A stretch of DNA of 64,000 bases from Rhodoferax sp. GW822-FHT02A01 (GTDB lineage Bacteria; Pseudomonadota; Gammaproteobacteria; Burkholderiales; Burkholderiaceae_C): positions 806,001-870,000 of the forward strand of contig NZ_CP152376.1 in the NCBI RefSeq assembly GCF_038784515.1, in the 5' to 3' direction. Both the position numbers and the translations under genes were made by a program. Positions 9,452 to 18,670 of the stretch are shown in pieces. The notes under the pieces were generated by a model, which saw only the letters and a list, made by a program, of their open reading frames with translations, ran no database searches and had not been told where the DNA came from. Numbering within the stretch: the first letter of the stretch is position 1; the number at the start of each line of letters is the position of its first letter.

Positions 9452-9718
9452 CGTTCCCCATCTCCTATGTGGTTGTTCCGAGCGTCCAGTATGGGTGCAG
9501 TAGCGGCTCGGCTGCAAGAGCTCGCGCAGGGCTCTGCAGATTGACCCTCCAGTTGCGGCTCGCTCACTAGGCGGGACCTGGACAACACCTCTTCTCTGAC
9601 ATTGATCAAGCAGCCGTTGCGCACTTTGCGGTGCCATCACACTCGATCAATTTGGCCGCATTTTCCGTTTTGATCACTTGAAATCGGACACAGGTAATAG
9701 CGGGCCGTTTGAAATCCC
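9452..9718. other. Intergenic region between divergent enoyl-CoA hydratase and chemoreceptor remnant
   Basis: The 267 bp hold the promoters of two divergently oriented genes. Several TTGATCA-like words occur (near 9603 and 9681), but none forms a complete TTGAT-N4-ATCAA Fnr box, and I see no clear -35/-10 pair or hairpin. No credible short ORF was found. Confidence 0.4.
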
Positions 9719-10162
9719 ATGAACAATCAATCACCTGTTACCCAGAATGAATACGAACTGCCCGATGATGCCTTGCTCGTATCGACGACTGACCTGAAAG
9801 GGCACATCACCCGCTGCAACTACGGCTTTGTGGTCGCCAGCGGGTATGACTATGAGGAGTTGCTGGGCCAGCCGCACGACATGGTGCGGCATCCGGACAT
9901 GCCTCCCGAAGCATTCAAGGATCTGTGGCCCACCGTAGGACGCGGCCGCCCTTGGACTGGCATCGTCAAGAACCGGCGCAAGAACGGTGACCACCTTTCC
10001 AGTCGTACAGATGTGCAGGCCCCGGGCGTGGAACCACGACCGCATCAGCGGAAGAGATCTCCGGCACGGTGGCTGAGCGCCCTGCACGCCACAGGACGCC
10101 CCCCGACTGCACTGCGTCTCTTAGCCCTTGCGGAGCTTGTCGTTGTGCTTTTTCTCGAATAG
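9719..10162 (+). pseudogene. Collapsed Aer-type chemoreceptor (PAS joined to methyl-accepting signalling remnant)
   Basis: Residues 1-95 are a clear Aer-like PAS domain (ITRCNYGFVVASGYDYEELL, DMVRHPDMPPEAFKDLW, IVKNRRKNGDH). In intact receptors this is followed by the rest of the PAS core, a membrane region and HAMP. Here it runs directly into LSSRTDVQAPGVE, which matches the LSSRTEQQAxxLE start of a methyl-accepting signalling domain. A one-base frameshift follows: the next frame reads TTASAEEISGTVAER, the expected continuation. The signalling domain then disappears, and the ORF ends inside the convergent repeat-protein gene. The gene is therefore an internal-deletion remnant and should not produce a working receptor. 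Confidence 0.7.
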
Positions 10163-10714
10163 CACTTCGCTCTGCCGGTTTTGCTTGCCTTGAATGGCGG
10201 CCTGCTCGTGCTTGTTGATATGTCCATTGTGGGCGGCCTGTGCTTCCTTGCGATCCACGCCAGCCTGCCCGCGCTCCAGACTACCAGCTTCATGGTTGGT
10301 CAGACTGCCGGACTGCACGCCTTGTTCAATGCGCTTTTCCTGGTTGACGTCGCGTTGCACGTCCGCCTGCATGCGCTCGGAAGATAGCGATTGTGGATTG
10401 CCCTTGACACCATTGGTTTCAGCGGCCCGGATGTCGTGACTGGCCTTGTCCTGCGCACGTCGCAGCTGGGCGCGCTCTTTCAGGCTGAGCTTTCCGTTCT
10501 TGAGGTCCTTGGCCTGCAGGCGATCCACCTGACTCTGTTCACGCTCCAGGCGACCGGCCTCCTGGGTCGTGAGACTGCCGTCCTTCAGGCCGTTCTCAAT
10601 GCGCGTCTGCTGGTTGACATCACGCTGCACCGTGGTGGCTGTGGTGGTTTGGGCAAAGGCGCCGGTGGCGCCAAGGGCCGCCAGCAGGGAAGCGAGAAGA
10701 ATGCGGTATTTCAT
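10121..10714 (-). CDS. Secreted protein with two internal repeats, function unknown
   Basis: This 197-residue protein starts with a signal peptide (MKYRILLASLLAALGATGAFA). The mature part is highly charged, rich in Gln, Arg, Lys and Glu, and contains two copies of a roughly 75-residue unit. Copy 1 begins DVNQQTRIENGLKDGSLTTQ and copy 2 DVNQEKRIEQGVQSGSLTNH; both continue with EAGxLERxQ. There is no cysteine, no membrane helix after the signal and no enzymatic motif. The repeat suggests an all-helical periplasmic protein. I recognise the style from Comamonadaceae genomes but cannot assign a function. Its 3' end overlaps the decayed chemoreceptor by 42 bp. Confidence 0.8.
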   Translation of the reverse strand: MKYRILLASLLAALGATGAFAQTTTATTVQRDVNQQTRIENGLKDGSLTTQEAGRLEREQSQVDRLQAKDLKNGKLSLKERAQLRRAQDKASHDIRAAETNGVKGNPQSLSSERMQADVQRDVNQEKRIEQGVQSGSLTNHEAGSLERGQAGVDRKEAQAAHNGHINKHEQAAIQGKQNRQSEVLFEKKHNDKLRKG

Positions 10715-10829
10715 GGAATCCTCTTGGGTGTTGTCAGGTCCGTTCGACCTGCTTCCCCAACGGCCACCACGCGATCCCTGCTTACCCGCTGCGTGTGAAA
10801 GTTTGTAAATCTGCGTCGTGAACGCGCCG

Positions 10830-11582
10830 CTAGGCCCACAGACCTTTGAGTGAATCAGCGATCAGCTTGAGCGAGACGCCAAACAGGCTGACCTGCACGA
10901 TGCGGTAGAACCAGACGTCGGCCACGCACCTTGTCAGGTAAGCCCCGCTGATGGCACCGACCAGCGCGAACGGAACCAGCACGGCCGCACTGCGCAGCGA
11001 CTCCAGGGAGTAGGGACGCAGAAACTGGTACGGCACGATCTTGGACGCATTGATCACCGCAAACAGAATGGTGGCAGTCCCCGCGAACTCCGCCTTGGGC
11101 AATCGCTGCGACAGCATGTACACCTGAAACGGCGGCGCGCCAGCGTGGGAGATGAAGCTGGTGAAGCCAGCCAGCATGCCCCAGAAACCGCCCTTGGGAA
11201 TGCTGGGCGCCTGTGCCACTGCATTGCCCTGTTTGCGCAGCCATACGTTGAGGCAGAAGGCCACGCCCATGGCGCCTATGAGGAAAGTGATGGCACGGTC
11301 CGAAACCACGGAGGCCGTCAGCCAGCCGATGAACACGCCCAACAGGCTCGCGGGAATGAGGATGCGCAGATTGGGCGCGCTGTAGTCGCGCCGGTACAGG
11401 TACACACCCATCACATCCGAGATCACGTAGATGGGCAGCAGCATCACGGCAGCATCTACCGGTGGCATGACCAGGGACATCAGCGGCACGGCCAGCATGC
11501 CGATGGCGGGCAAGCCCCCCTTGGACAGACCCACCAGAAAGGCGGCACCTCCGGCCAGCCACATGTATAGAGGGGTGTTCAA
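10830..11582 (-). CDS. TauE/SafE family anion permease
   Basis: This 250-residue membrane protein has about eight transmembrane helices. Recognisable family blocks are the N-terminal FLVGLSKGGLPAIGMLAVPL and the second-half GFTSFISHAGAPPFQVYML. Members export or import sulfite, sulfoacetate or other small organosulfur and carboxylate anions; the substrate here is unknown. It is the second gene of a two-gene unit: its TTG start at 11582 overlaps the TGA stop of the HAD phosphatase gene. An in-frame ATG at 11564 is an alternative start. The coupling suggests cotranslation, but not a specific joint pathway. Confidence 0.85.
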   Translation of the reverse strand: MNTPLYMWLAGGAAFLVGLSKGGLPAIGMLAVPLMSLVMPPVDAAVMLLPIYVISDVMGVYLYRRDYSAPNLRILIPASLLGVFIGWLTASVVSDRAITFLIGAMGVAFCLNVWLRKQGNAVAQAPSIPKGGFWGMLAGFTSFISHAGAPPFQVYMLSQRLPKAEFAGTATILFAVINASKIVPYQFLRPYSLESLRSAAVLVPFALVGAISGAYLTRCVADVWFYRIVQVSLFGVSLKLIADSLKGLWA

Positions 11583-12247
11583 GCGCGGCTCCCTTGAAAG
11601 TCCAGCTCCGTCAGGTCGCGGATGGAGTGCACGCGCGACGCGAGTTCCGCATCCAGCTCCTCCATGGGAAAGAGCGAATACACCTGCATGCCCGCGGCCA
11701 GACCCGCGCGAATGCCGGGCACGCTGTCCTCCACCACGGCACAGAACGCAGGCGTCACGCCCAGAACCTGGGCGGCATGCAGGAACAGCCCCGGGTCGGG
11801 CTTGTAGCTACCCACCTCATAGGCGGTGAAGATGCGGTCGCCAAAGTACTGGCGCAAGCCGGTCAGGCGCAATGTCAATTCAACCTTCTCGCGCGGCCCG
11901 TTGGTGGCCACGCAAAAGGGGATGGTCAGCCCCTGCAACAGTTCCCGCGCGCCGGGAATGACGTCCAGCCCCTGGCTGAAGCGCTCGGCCTGCGCACTGC
12001 GCAGCGTGCGGGGAAAGTTCTCGGCAAAGCCTTCGGGCACCTGCGCCAGTCGTGCGCCGATCCAGGCCACCACGTCGTTCATACGCAAGCCGCGAAAGTG
12101 CTGGTGCGCTTCCTCCCGCGTGAAGTCCAGCCCCAGCGCACTGGCGTGCTCGTGGATCACGTCCATGCCGGGTACCTCACTGTCCACCAGCGTGCCATCG
12201 CAATCAAAGATGACAGCCTGGATGGGATGGTGGGTAGCAGGATTCAT
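11579..12247 (-). CDS. HAD-superfamily sugar-phosphate-type phosphatase
   Basis: This 222-residue soluble hydrolase has the N-terminal nucleophile motif VIFDCDGTLVDSE (DxDGT), the motif II region FCVATNGPREKVELTL and the motif III/IV end AVVEDSVPGIRAGLAAGM. This places it among beta-phosphoglucomutase/phosphoglycolate-phosphatase-like enzymes (HAD subfamily IA). The physiological substrate is probably a small sugar phosphate or glycolate phosphate. The ATG at 12247 is preferred; a TTG nine codons upstream is possible. The TGA stop overlaps the start of the TauE-type permease gene. Confidence 0.85.
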   Translation of the reverse strand: MNPATHHPIQAVIFDCDGTLVDSEVPGMDVIHEHASALGLDFTREEAHQHFRGLRMNDVVAWIGARLAQVPEGFAENFPRTLRSAQAERFSQGLDVIPGARELLQGLTIPFCVATNGPREKVELTLRLTGLRQYFGDRIFTAYEVGSYKPDPGLFLHAAQVLGVTPAFCAVVEDSVPGIRAGLAAGMQVYSLFPMEELDAELASRVHSIRDLTELDFQGSRA

Positions 12248-12420
12248 GGTGTTCAATGGCCGCAATGGATGCAAACGCGTACTGTACCTGCCGCCCGCAC
12301 GCTCCGGTTACCCCGGGGTTTCCGACTAGGCGCCAAACACCCCCTGGCCGCAGAATGGCACTATCGTTGTCCGTCCGTCTGCTGTAGAGTCAAAGGCATA
12401 AATACAGCTGGGAGGCCCGT

Positions 12421-13965
12421 GTGGGTGTTTCGCATTTATTCAAGGCTGATGAAAGTGCAATCGCACGACAAGTCATGTCTGAACGGGTGCGGGTCTTCAC
12501 CGACCGGACGGTGGATGGGGTCTACTCGGCCATTCTGGGAACCTTCCTCCTGGCCTGGATGCAGGTCCGGGTGGCTGGCCTGGGCCACGCACTGGCGTGG
12601 CTGGCCTGCATCAATACGGTGGAAGTGCTGGTACTGCTGCTGGGCTACGGCTACCGCGCCGCCCCCAAAAATGATCTGACCACCATGCGCTGGGGCATCT
12701 TGCAGATTGCCTGTGCGCCGCTGCTGGGACTGGCCTGGGGGTCTTCGGTCTGGTTCTTCTGGGTGGACGGCCAGTTCCTGGAATACCTTGCAAACATCAC
12801 TGTGCTGGTGGCGGTAACGGCCATTACGCTCACCATCGTTTCACCTTTTGCCAGCGCCACAGTGCTCTTTTCGGCAGGCGTGGTGCTGCCGGTGTTGATC
12901 CAGCTTCTGGTTGTCCCCAACCCGCTGGCACCCCAGATTGCAGTGGGCATGGTGGTGCTGTTCATCGTGCAGCTGCGCTATGCAAAGGTCGCGCGGCTTC
13001 AACTGCTGCATGCCCTGGACACGGCGGTCCGCAATGCGGCACTGGTCAGCCAGATCAGGCTGAGCGAGCAGCATTACCGCCTGCTGGCAGAGAACAGCCA
13101 TGACGTGATATGGACCTTTGACCTGCACACGGAACGCTTCAGCTACGTCTCACCATCGGTGCATGGCCTGCGTGGCTTCACGCCAGAAGACGTGATGACA
13201 CAAACACTGGAAGAGGCGATGACGCCGGAATCCGCCGCCCTGCTGCGCAAGACGCTTGCGGAGCAACTGGCCCAGATCGCAGGCGGCCAACGCAACCACC
13301 CGACCTGCACCGTGGAAGTCGGCCAACCGCACCGGAACGGCAGCATTGTGCGTACAGAAGTGGTGACCTCCGTCATCTTCAACGAAAAGGACCAGCCTGT
13401 TTCCTTGCTGGGCATCACGCGGGACATCACCGAGCGCAAGAAGGTCGAGCAGGAACTGGAGCGCCTGTCCCAGGTGGACATGCTCACCGGGCTGGCCAAT
13501 CGCCGCCGCTTCTTGCAGCTCGCCGAGCACGAACTTTCACGCAAACGGCGCTATGGCGGGGAGCTTGCGGTGTTCATGATGGATCTGGACCACTTCAAGG
13601 TCGTCAACGACACCTATGGGCACCAGACTGGCGACCTGGTGCTGCAAAAGGTGGGCGAAATCTGCCGGGACGTCCTGCGTGACGTGGACTGTGTCGGCCG
13701 TCTGGGTGGCGAGGAGTTTGCAGTGCTGCTACCGCGCACCGACGTAGACCATGCGATGGCCGTTGCCGAACGTCTGCGGGAAACCGTGGAAAAGGCCAGC
13801 GTTGCCGCACCGCATGGGGAGACGGTGCACTTCACCATTTCCATTGGCGTGGCCACCATGGGGGACGACACCGTCGATCTGGATACCCTGCTCAGCCAGG
13901 CGGATCGTGCGCTCTACCAGGCCAAGCACAGCGGGCGCAACCGGGTGTCGCTGTATTCAAGCTGA
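12421..13965 (+). CDS. Membrane-bound PAS-GGDEF diguanylate cyclase
   Basis: This 514-residue protein begins at a GTG (12421) eight or so bases after a GGGAGG Shine-Dalgarno. Six hydrophobic segments at about residues 30-190 form an N-terminal MASE-like membrane sensor. A PAS domain follows at about 215-335 (LAENSHDVIWTFDLHTERF). The GGDEF domain at 345-510 has DMLTGLANRRRFLQLAEHEL, MMDLDHFKVVNDTYGHQTGD and the GGEEF form of the signature in GRLGGEEFAVLL. An RDVD I-site lies five residues before it. Cyclic-di-GMP synthesis under feedback control is expected. The ligand of the membrane region is not evident. Confidence 0.9.
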   Translation: MGVSHLFKADESAIARQVMSERVRVFTDRTVDGVYSAILGTFLLAWMQVRVAGLGHALAWLACINTVEVLVLLLGYGYRAAPKNDLTTMRWGILQIACAPLLGLAWGSSVWFFWVDGQFLEYLANITVLVAVTAITLTIVSPFASATVLFSAGVVLPVLIQLLVVPNPLAPQIAVGMVVLFIVQLRYAKVARLQLLHALDTAVRNAALVSQIRLSEQHYRLLAENSHDVIWTFDLHTERFSYVSPSVHGLRGFTPEDVMTQTLEEAMTPESAALLRKTLAEQLAQIAGGQRNHPTCTVEVGQPHRNGSIVRTEVVTSVIFNEKDQPVSLLGITRDITERKKVEQELERLSQVDMLTGLANRRRFLQLAEHELSRKRRYGGELAVFMMDLDHFKVVNDTYGHQTGDLVLQKVGEICRDVLRDVDCVGRLGGEEFAVLLPRTDVDHAMAVAERLRETVEKASVAAPHGETVHFTISIGVATMGDDTVDLDTLLSQADRALYQAKHSGRNRVSLYSS

Positions 13966-13982
13966 AAGGCCGCTCCCCGCCA

Positions 13983-16811
13983 CTACACGTTGCGGATGGC
14001 CAGCCAGGCGGCTTGCGTCTTCCAGGTCTTTATCCAGTCAAGGTACGCCTCGGGCCGCATGGGCCTGGCAATACCGTAGCCCTGTGCCATGCGGCAACCG
14101 AGCTTGAGCAACGCGGCGCCGTGCTCCATGGTTTCCACGCCCTCGGCAATGACGCTACGATGAAATGCGGAGGCGAGCCGGATGACACCTTCCACGATGC
14201 CCAGGTCTTCCGCATCCCGGAGCATGTCGCGCACAAAGCTCTGGTCAATCTTCAGCACCTCGAACGGCAGCTTGCGCAAATAAGTCAGGGACGAGTAACC
14301 GGTGCCGAAATCATCCAGTGCGAGATTGACGCCCATGGAGCGGCACTGATCCAGCACAAAGCTCGCCAAGGTGATGTCGTCGATGGCGGTTGTCTCCAAC
14401 ACTTCCAGCTCCAGAGAAGCCGGCAGGATCTCGGGATACATGGCCAGTGCCTCACGCAAGTCATCGATGAACTCGGCGCTCAGCAAATGGGTAGCGCTGA
14501 CATTGATGCTCACCTTCACCACATGCCCCTGCGACAGCCAAAGCTGCATTTGCGCAAGCGCCGCCTGCATGACCCAGATGCCCAGGGGCCGCTCCAGGCG
14601 GGTGCCCTGCACATGGGGCAGAAAGGCTGCGGGCCGCAGCAGACCCCGCTCGGGATGTTGCCACCGCAACAGCGCCTCCACCCCTTGAACCTCGCCGGTC
14701 AACAGATCGATCTTGGGTTGGTAGTACAGGCAGAACTCCTGCTGCTGCAAGGCGCCCGTGAGGCGCTCCACAAACTCCCTGTGCTCCTGCGCCTTGCGGT
14801 CGCTCTCGGGGTCAAACAGGTGAAAGCGGTTCTTGCCCGCTTCCTTGGCCAGGTACATGGCCTGGTCCGCATGGCGCATCAGCGTGTCTGCATCCGAACT
14901 GTCCTGCGGATACAGGGTGACGCCGATGCTGGCCGACACGCGAACCATGTTGTCGTCAATGTTCAGCAGCACATTGGCGGCGAGCAGAATGCGCTCCAGA
15001 ATCAGCGAGCACTCTTCCGGCGACTCGATGTCTGCGAGCAGCAACACGAACTCATCGCCCCCTAGGCGAGCCAGAGTGTCTTCGGAGCGCAGCACGGCCT
15101 TCAGACTCTCCGCCACCCCGACCAGCAGCTTGTCACCGGTCACGTGGCCGAAGCGGTCATTGATGCCCTTGAACCCATCCAGGTCCAGATAGCAAACCGC
15201 CAGCGACAACACGCTGCGATCGGTACGGGCTATGGCCTGCGCCAGACGGTCTCCCAGCAATCTGCGATTGGGTGTGCCGGTGAGTGGGTCGTAATGCGCG
15301 ACCCGGTCCAGCTCTTCTTCGTGCGCCTTGATCTGGCTGATGTCCGAAAACAAACCAACGTAATGCTGCAACCGGCCCTGACCGTCCGTGACCTGCGAGA
15401 TGGACAGTATCTGTGCATAGATCTCGCCGTTCTTTCTGCGGTTCCATATCTCGCCGGACCAAAAGCCCGTGCTTTCAATAGAGTGCCACATGTCCCTGTA
15501 AAAACGCTCGTTCTGTCTTCCGGAAGACAGAATCCCCGGCGACTTCCCCAGTACCTCTTCGGGCTGGTAGCCCGTGATACGGGTGAAGGCCGGATTGACC
15601 CGCAGGATGAGGCGCTGAACGTCCACCACCATGATGCCTTCGTAGCTGTTGGCAAATACTGTGAGTGCTTCGCGTTGCGCTTGCTCCAGGACCTTGCGCT
15701 CCGAAATGTCGGTGTGCGTGCCTGACATCATGAGAGGCATGCCGTCTGCGTCGTATTCGACGACCTTGCCGCGGGTCAGAATCCACTTCCACTCACCCGT
15801 CTTGGTACGCACCCGCATTTCAGCCTCGTGGCTTGCCGTTTCGCCGCGCAAATGCCGCTCGATGGACTGCAGTGCGGAGGGAAAGTCATCCGGGTGCACC
15901 AACTCAGCCCAGTGGTCGGTGGACACGTCCATTTCGCCCGGTGCATAGCCCAACATGGATTCCCAGCGCGCACTGACCTGGAAATAGTTGGTCTGCACAT
16001 TCCAGTCCCAATAACCCTGGTCCGAACCTTCCAGTACCCTGGATAGGCGCTTCTCGCGATCACGCAGCGCCACATCGAAGAGCTTGCTGGGCGTGATATC
16101 CGACAAGGTGCCCACGATCCGCGTGGGCGTGCCCCAGGCATCCCGTTCAACGGCCTGCCCTCTGGCATGAATCCACTTGCCCATCTGCCCCGTCTTGGAA
16201 ACCAGGCGGTATTCGAACTCAATCCGATCGGACCGGCCTGCGATGTGGTCCGCCATGGCCTGACGCGCATTGGGAACATCCTGCGAATGCACGGTGCGCC
16301 AGAAAAAGTCGAGGCTGTGATCGTCTTCGCCGGCGTCATGGCCGGTGATGGCGTAGTAGTGGTCCGAGCGGTAGACCCGTCCAGTACGCAAATCCCAATC
16401 CCACAAGCCATTGCAGGTTGCATCCAGAGCCAGCTTCAGGCGCTCCTGCTCCATCTTGAGCGGTGTGATGTCCCGCGCCACCTTGGAGGCCCCGATGATG
16501 ACACCCTGGGCATTGCGGATAGGGGAAATCGAGACGGAAACGTGCACCTGCTTTCCATCCTTGCGGATGCGAACGGTCTCGAAGTGATCAATCCTCTCGC
16601 CTTCCATCATCCGCTTCAGGATGAAGCGCTCTTCGTCCAGGCGATCTTGAGGAAAAAGAATCAGCAGGCTCTGCCCCAGCATTTCCTGTGCGGTGTAGCC
16701 AAAGATGGTCTCGGCACCGCGGTTCCAGCTGGTCACAATGCCGTCCAGCGTCTTGCCGACGATGGCGTCATCCGACGAATCCACGATGGCCTGGAAGTAG
16801 GCTGGGGTCAT
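13983..16811 (-). CDS. PAS(4)-GGDEF-EAL bifunctional c-di-GMP enzyme
   Basis: This 942-residue cytoplasmic protein has four consecutive PAS/PAC units over residues 1-500 (first FQAIVDSSDDAIVGKTLDGI; fourth ANSYEGIMVVDVQRLILRV), a GGDEF domain at about 505-665 and an EAL domain at 680-930. The signature ARLGGDEFVLLL and an RSED I-site are intact. The EAL domain retains EALLRWQHP, VSINVSATHL, LELEVLETTA, LDDFGTGYSS, LKIDQSFVRDM and AEGVET. Both synthesis and hydrolysis are therefore possible, with PAS input choosing between them. There is no membrane anchor. The gene is convergent with the 514-residue cyclase, with 17 bp between their ends. Confidence 0.9.
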   Translation of the reverse strand: MTPAYFQAIVDSSDDAIVGKTLDGIVTSWNRGAETIFGYTAQEMLGQSLLILFPQDRLDEERFILKRMMEGERIDHFETVRIRKDGKQVHVSVSISPIRNAQGVIIGASKVARDITPLKMEQERLKLALDATCNGLWDWDLRTGRVYRSDHYYAITGHDAGEDDHSLDFFWRTVHSQDVPNARQAMADHIAGRSDRIEFEYRLVSKTGQMGKWIHARGQAVERDAWGTPTRIVGTLSDITPSKLFDVALRDREKRLSRVLEGSDQGYWDWNVQTNYFQVSARWESMLGYAPGEMDVSTDHWAELVHPDDFPSALQSIERHLRGETASHEAEMRVRTKTGEWKWILTRGKVVEYDADGMPLMMSGTHTDISERKVLEQAQREALTVFANSYEGIMVVDVQRLILRVNPAFTRITGYQPEEVLGKSPGILSSGRQNERFYRDMWHSIESTGFWSGEIWNRRKNGEIYAQILSISQVTDGQGRLQHYVGLFSDISQIKAHEEELDRVAHYDPLTGTPNRRLLGDRLAQAIARTDRSVLSLAVCYLDLDGFKGINDRFGHVTGDKLLVGVAESLKAVLRSEDTLARLGGDEFVLLLADIESPEECSLILERILLAANVLLNIDDNMVRVSASIGVTLYPQDSSDADTLMRHADQAMYLAKEAGKNRFHLFDPESDRKAQEHREFVERLTGALQQQEFCLYYQPKIDLLTGEVQGVEALLRWQHPERGLLRPAAFLPHVQGTRLERPLGIWVMQAALAQMQLWLSQGHVVKVSINVSATHLLSAEFIDDLREALAMYPEILPASLELEVLETTAIDDITLASFVLDQCRSMGVNLALDDFGTGYSSLTYLRKLPFEVLKIDQSFVRDMLRDAEDLGIVEGVIRLASAFHRSVIAEGVETMEHGAALLKLGCRMAQGYGIARPMRPEAYLDWIKTWKTQAAWLAIRNV

Positions 16812-16975
16812 ATCAGGTGAACCGGATGCGGGGTCGGCCCTTCGCGTCCCTCACACAGCATGGAATCGGTCAGCTCATTCATCCCTTTTGCACCCTTCGG
16901 GTTCGTGACCCTTATTTGTATTGCAGTTGATGGTAGCCGGGTGCGTAGGCATGACGCCCACATGGGTATTCACGC

Positions 16976-17773
16976 TCAGGGCGTGCGTACCAGTATGTAG
17001 CCCCGGTTCTCCACCGTGTCGAAGGTGCGCATGCCCTCGATCAGCACCGGCGCTGGCATCCAGATCCAGCCCGCGCTGGAAGGGTTCACATCCAGCACCA
17101 GAAATGAGTCGGACACCGCGTCATACGCGCCCAGGGGTGAGATGTGCCCGCCACCCTGCTGGCCGACCGCGCTGCGCTTGTAGGTGACGATGGCGTAGGT
17201 ATCCGGTGTGCCCAGCGCCTGGACCAGGTCTGCACGCACCTGCTCCTGCGGCTTGCCGTCATCGACGATGACGAGCTGTGTCTCCAGACCGTTGGCGCGC
17301 AGCAGCTCATCCATCTGCCGCGTCTGGTAACCAAAATCCTGAATCAGCTTGCCATTGACCAGCACCGGCTCGCCCAGGACCTGGGCACGCTTCTTGGCGC
17401 CTTTGTCAATCACGTTGTCCTGGGTGTATCGCGGCAGCGACAAATCGACGCCGGGCGGCAGATACTGCAGGTCTTCTGGACGCAACCGGCTGCGGTCGCG
17501 CGGCAGGCCGGTATTTCGTCCCCGTGCGGCGTTGAGCACGATGGCTGCCGTGGTGGGGCCGCAAAAGGCCGCGTTGCTCTGCGCTTCAAACTGGTTGGCC
17601 AGAACCGGGAAGTCGGTCTTGGCGCTAGCTCGGGACAGGCGTGCAAGCCCTTCTTCCGAGGCAAACTGCACCAATGCGGGCGGCTGAGCCGCGGCCATGT
17701 CCCCTGCGAACGCGTGGGAGAGCATGGCCCATGACAGCAGACAGAGCAGCCCCAAGCGCGAAATCATTTTCAT
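16976..17773 (-). CDS. Phytochelatin-synthase-family periplasmic cysteine protease
   Basis: This 265-residue protein has a signal peptide (MKMISRLGLLCLLSWAML, then SHAFAG). The Cys nucleophile lies in SNAAFCGPTTAAIVLNAARG. The catalytic His sits in GGHISPLGAYD and the Asp in FLVLDVNP, giving the papain-like Cys-His-Asp triad of the phytochelatin synthase family. Bacterial members usually have only the N-terminal catalytic domain, as here, and tend to hydrolyse glutathione rather than polymerise it. Export to the periplasm is predicted, which is unusual relative to eukaryotic enzymes but common among proteobacterial homologues. The ATG at 17773 was chosen because the signal sequence starts there. 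Confidence 0.85.
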   Translation of the reverse strand: MKMISRLGLLCLLSWAMLSHAFAGDMAAAQPPALVQFASEEGLARLSRASAKTDFPVLANQFEAQSNAAFCGPTTAAIVLNAARGRNTGLPRDRSRLRPEDLQYLPPGVDLSLPRYTQDNVIDKGAKKRAQVLGEPVLVNGKLIQDFGYQTRQMDELLRANGLETQLVIVDDGKPQEQVRADLVQALGTPDTYAIVTYKRSAVGQQGGGHISPLGAYDAVSDSFLVLDVNPSSAGWIWMPAPVLIEGMRTFDTVENRGYILVRTP

Positions 17774-17869
17774 GTGTGCACCCCTTCTTTGCGTACGCCA
17801 CTGCAATGTAAGGCAATCCGTTTCAATGCCCCTCCCACCATACAATGCAAACAAATACTTGTTGGATCT

Positions 17870-18670
17870 ATGCGAACCACCTCTTTGCTCGCGGCACTCG
17901 CCATGGGCCTTACTTTATGGAGCCCCGGACATGCCGCAGGGGCCGGGGTCAATCACCTGGAGCGCATCCTCGCCAGCACGACTCTGAGGGTCTGCATCTG
18001 GCCCGACTACTACAGCATCACCTACCGCAATCCCAAGACGCAGCAACTCTCGGGCATCGATATCGAGCTGGCGCAGGAGCTGGCAAAGGATCTGGCGGTG
18101 GACGTGCAATTTGTCGACTCCTCTTTTGCCAGACTGGTGGACGACATCACGCAGGACCGCTGCGACGTCGCCATGTTTGCCATAGGCATTACACCGGCGC
18201 GCATGGAAAAGTTGCGCTTCACCCGTCCGCATCTGGCCAGCGACATCTACGCCATTGCCAGCAAATCCAACCGGCGTATCAAGGACTGGGCGGACATCGA
18301 CCAGACCGGCACCGTGGTGGCGGTTGCCAAGGGCACGCTGCATGAGCCCGTCATGAAAGAGAAGCTCAAGAACGCGCAATTGCTGGTGTTGGATACGCCC
18401 TTCGCGCGCGAGCAGGAAGTGCAGGCCGGACGTGCCGATGTCTTCATGACCGACTACCCCTACAGCCAGCGCTTCCTGATCAACGCAGATTGGGCGCGCT
18501 TGGTGGCACCACCCGATACCTACCACGTCACCCCTTATGCCTATGCCGTCAAGCCAGGCGATGACGTCTGGTACGCGCGCATGGAACGATTTGTCAGCGA
18601 TATCAAACGTGATGGCCGGCTGATGGCTGCCGCCAAGCACAACAAGCTCGAACGTATCGTTTCGCCGTGA
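17870..18670 (+). CDS. Periplasmic substrate-binding protein coupled to a GGDEF-EAL sensor
   Basis: This 266-residue family 3 binding protein has a signal peptide (MRTTSLLAALAMGLTLW, cleavage near HAAG). Key blocks include IDIELAQELAKDLAVDVQFV and CDVAMFAIGITPARMEKLRF, typical of amino-acid-type binding proteins. The ATG at 17870 starts the signal sequence. No ABC permease or ATPase is nearby. The final TGA overlaps the GTG start of the following 1382-residue GGDEF-EAL sensor, so translation is coupled. I infer that this protein presents its ligand to that sensor's periplasmic domain, like NspS with MbaA in Vibrio cholerae. The ligand is unknown. Confidence 0.87.
   Translation: MRTTSLLAALAMGLTLWSPGHAAGAGVNHLERILASTTLRVCIWPDYYSITYRNPKTQQLSGIDIELAQELAKDLAVDVQFVDSSFARLVDDITQDRCDVAMFAIGITPARMEKLRFTRPHLASDIYAIASKSNRRIKDWADIDQTGTVVAVAKGTLHEPVMKEKLKNAQLLVLDTPFAREQEVQAGRADVFMTDYPYSQRFLINADWARLVAPPDTYHVTPYAYAVKPGDDVWYARMERFVSDIKRDGRLMAAAKHNKLERIVSP

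Noticed and set aside
16812..16975. ACCC/GGGT hairpins between the GGDEF-EAL and phytochelatin-synthase-like genes
   Set aside because: The stems are only 4 bp and mutually exclusive, with no T-run, so no terminator is called.
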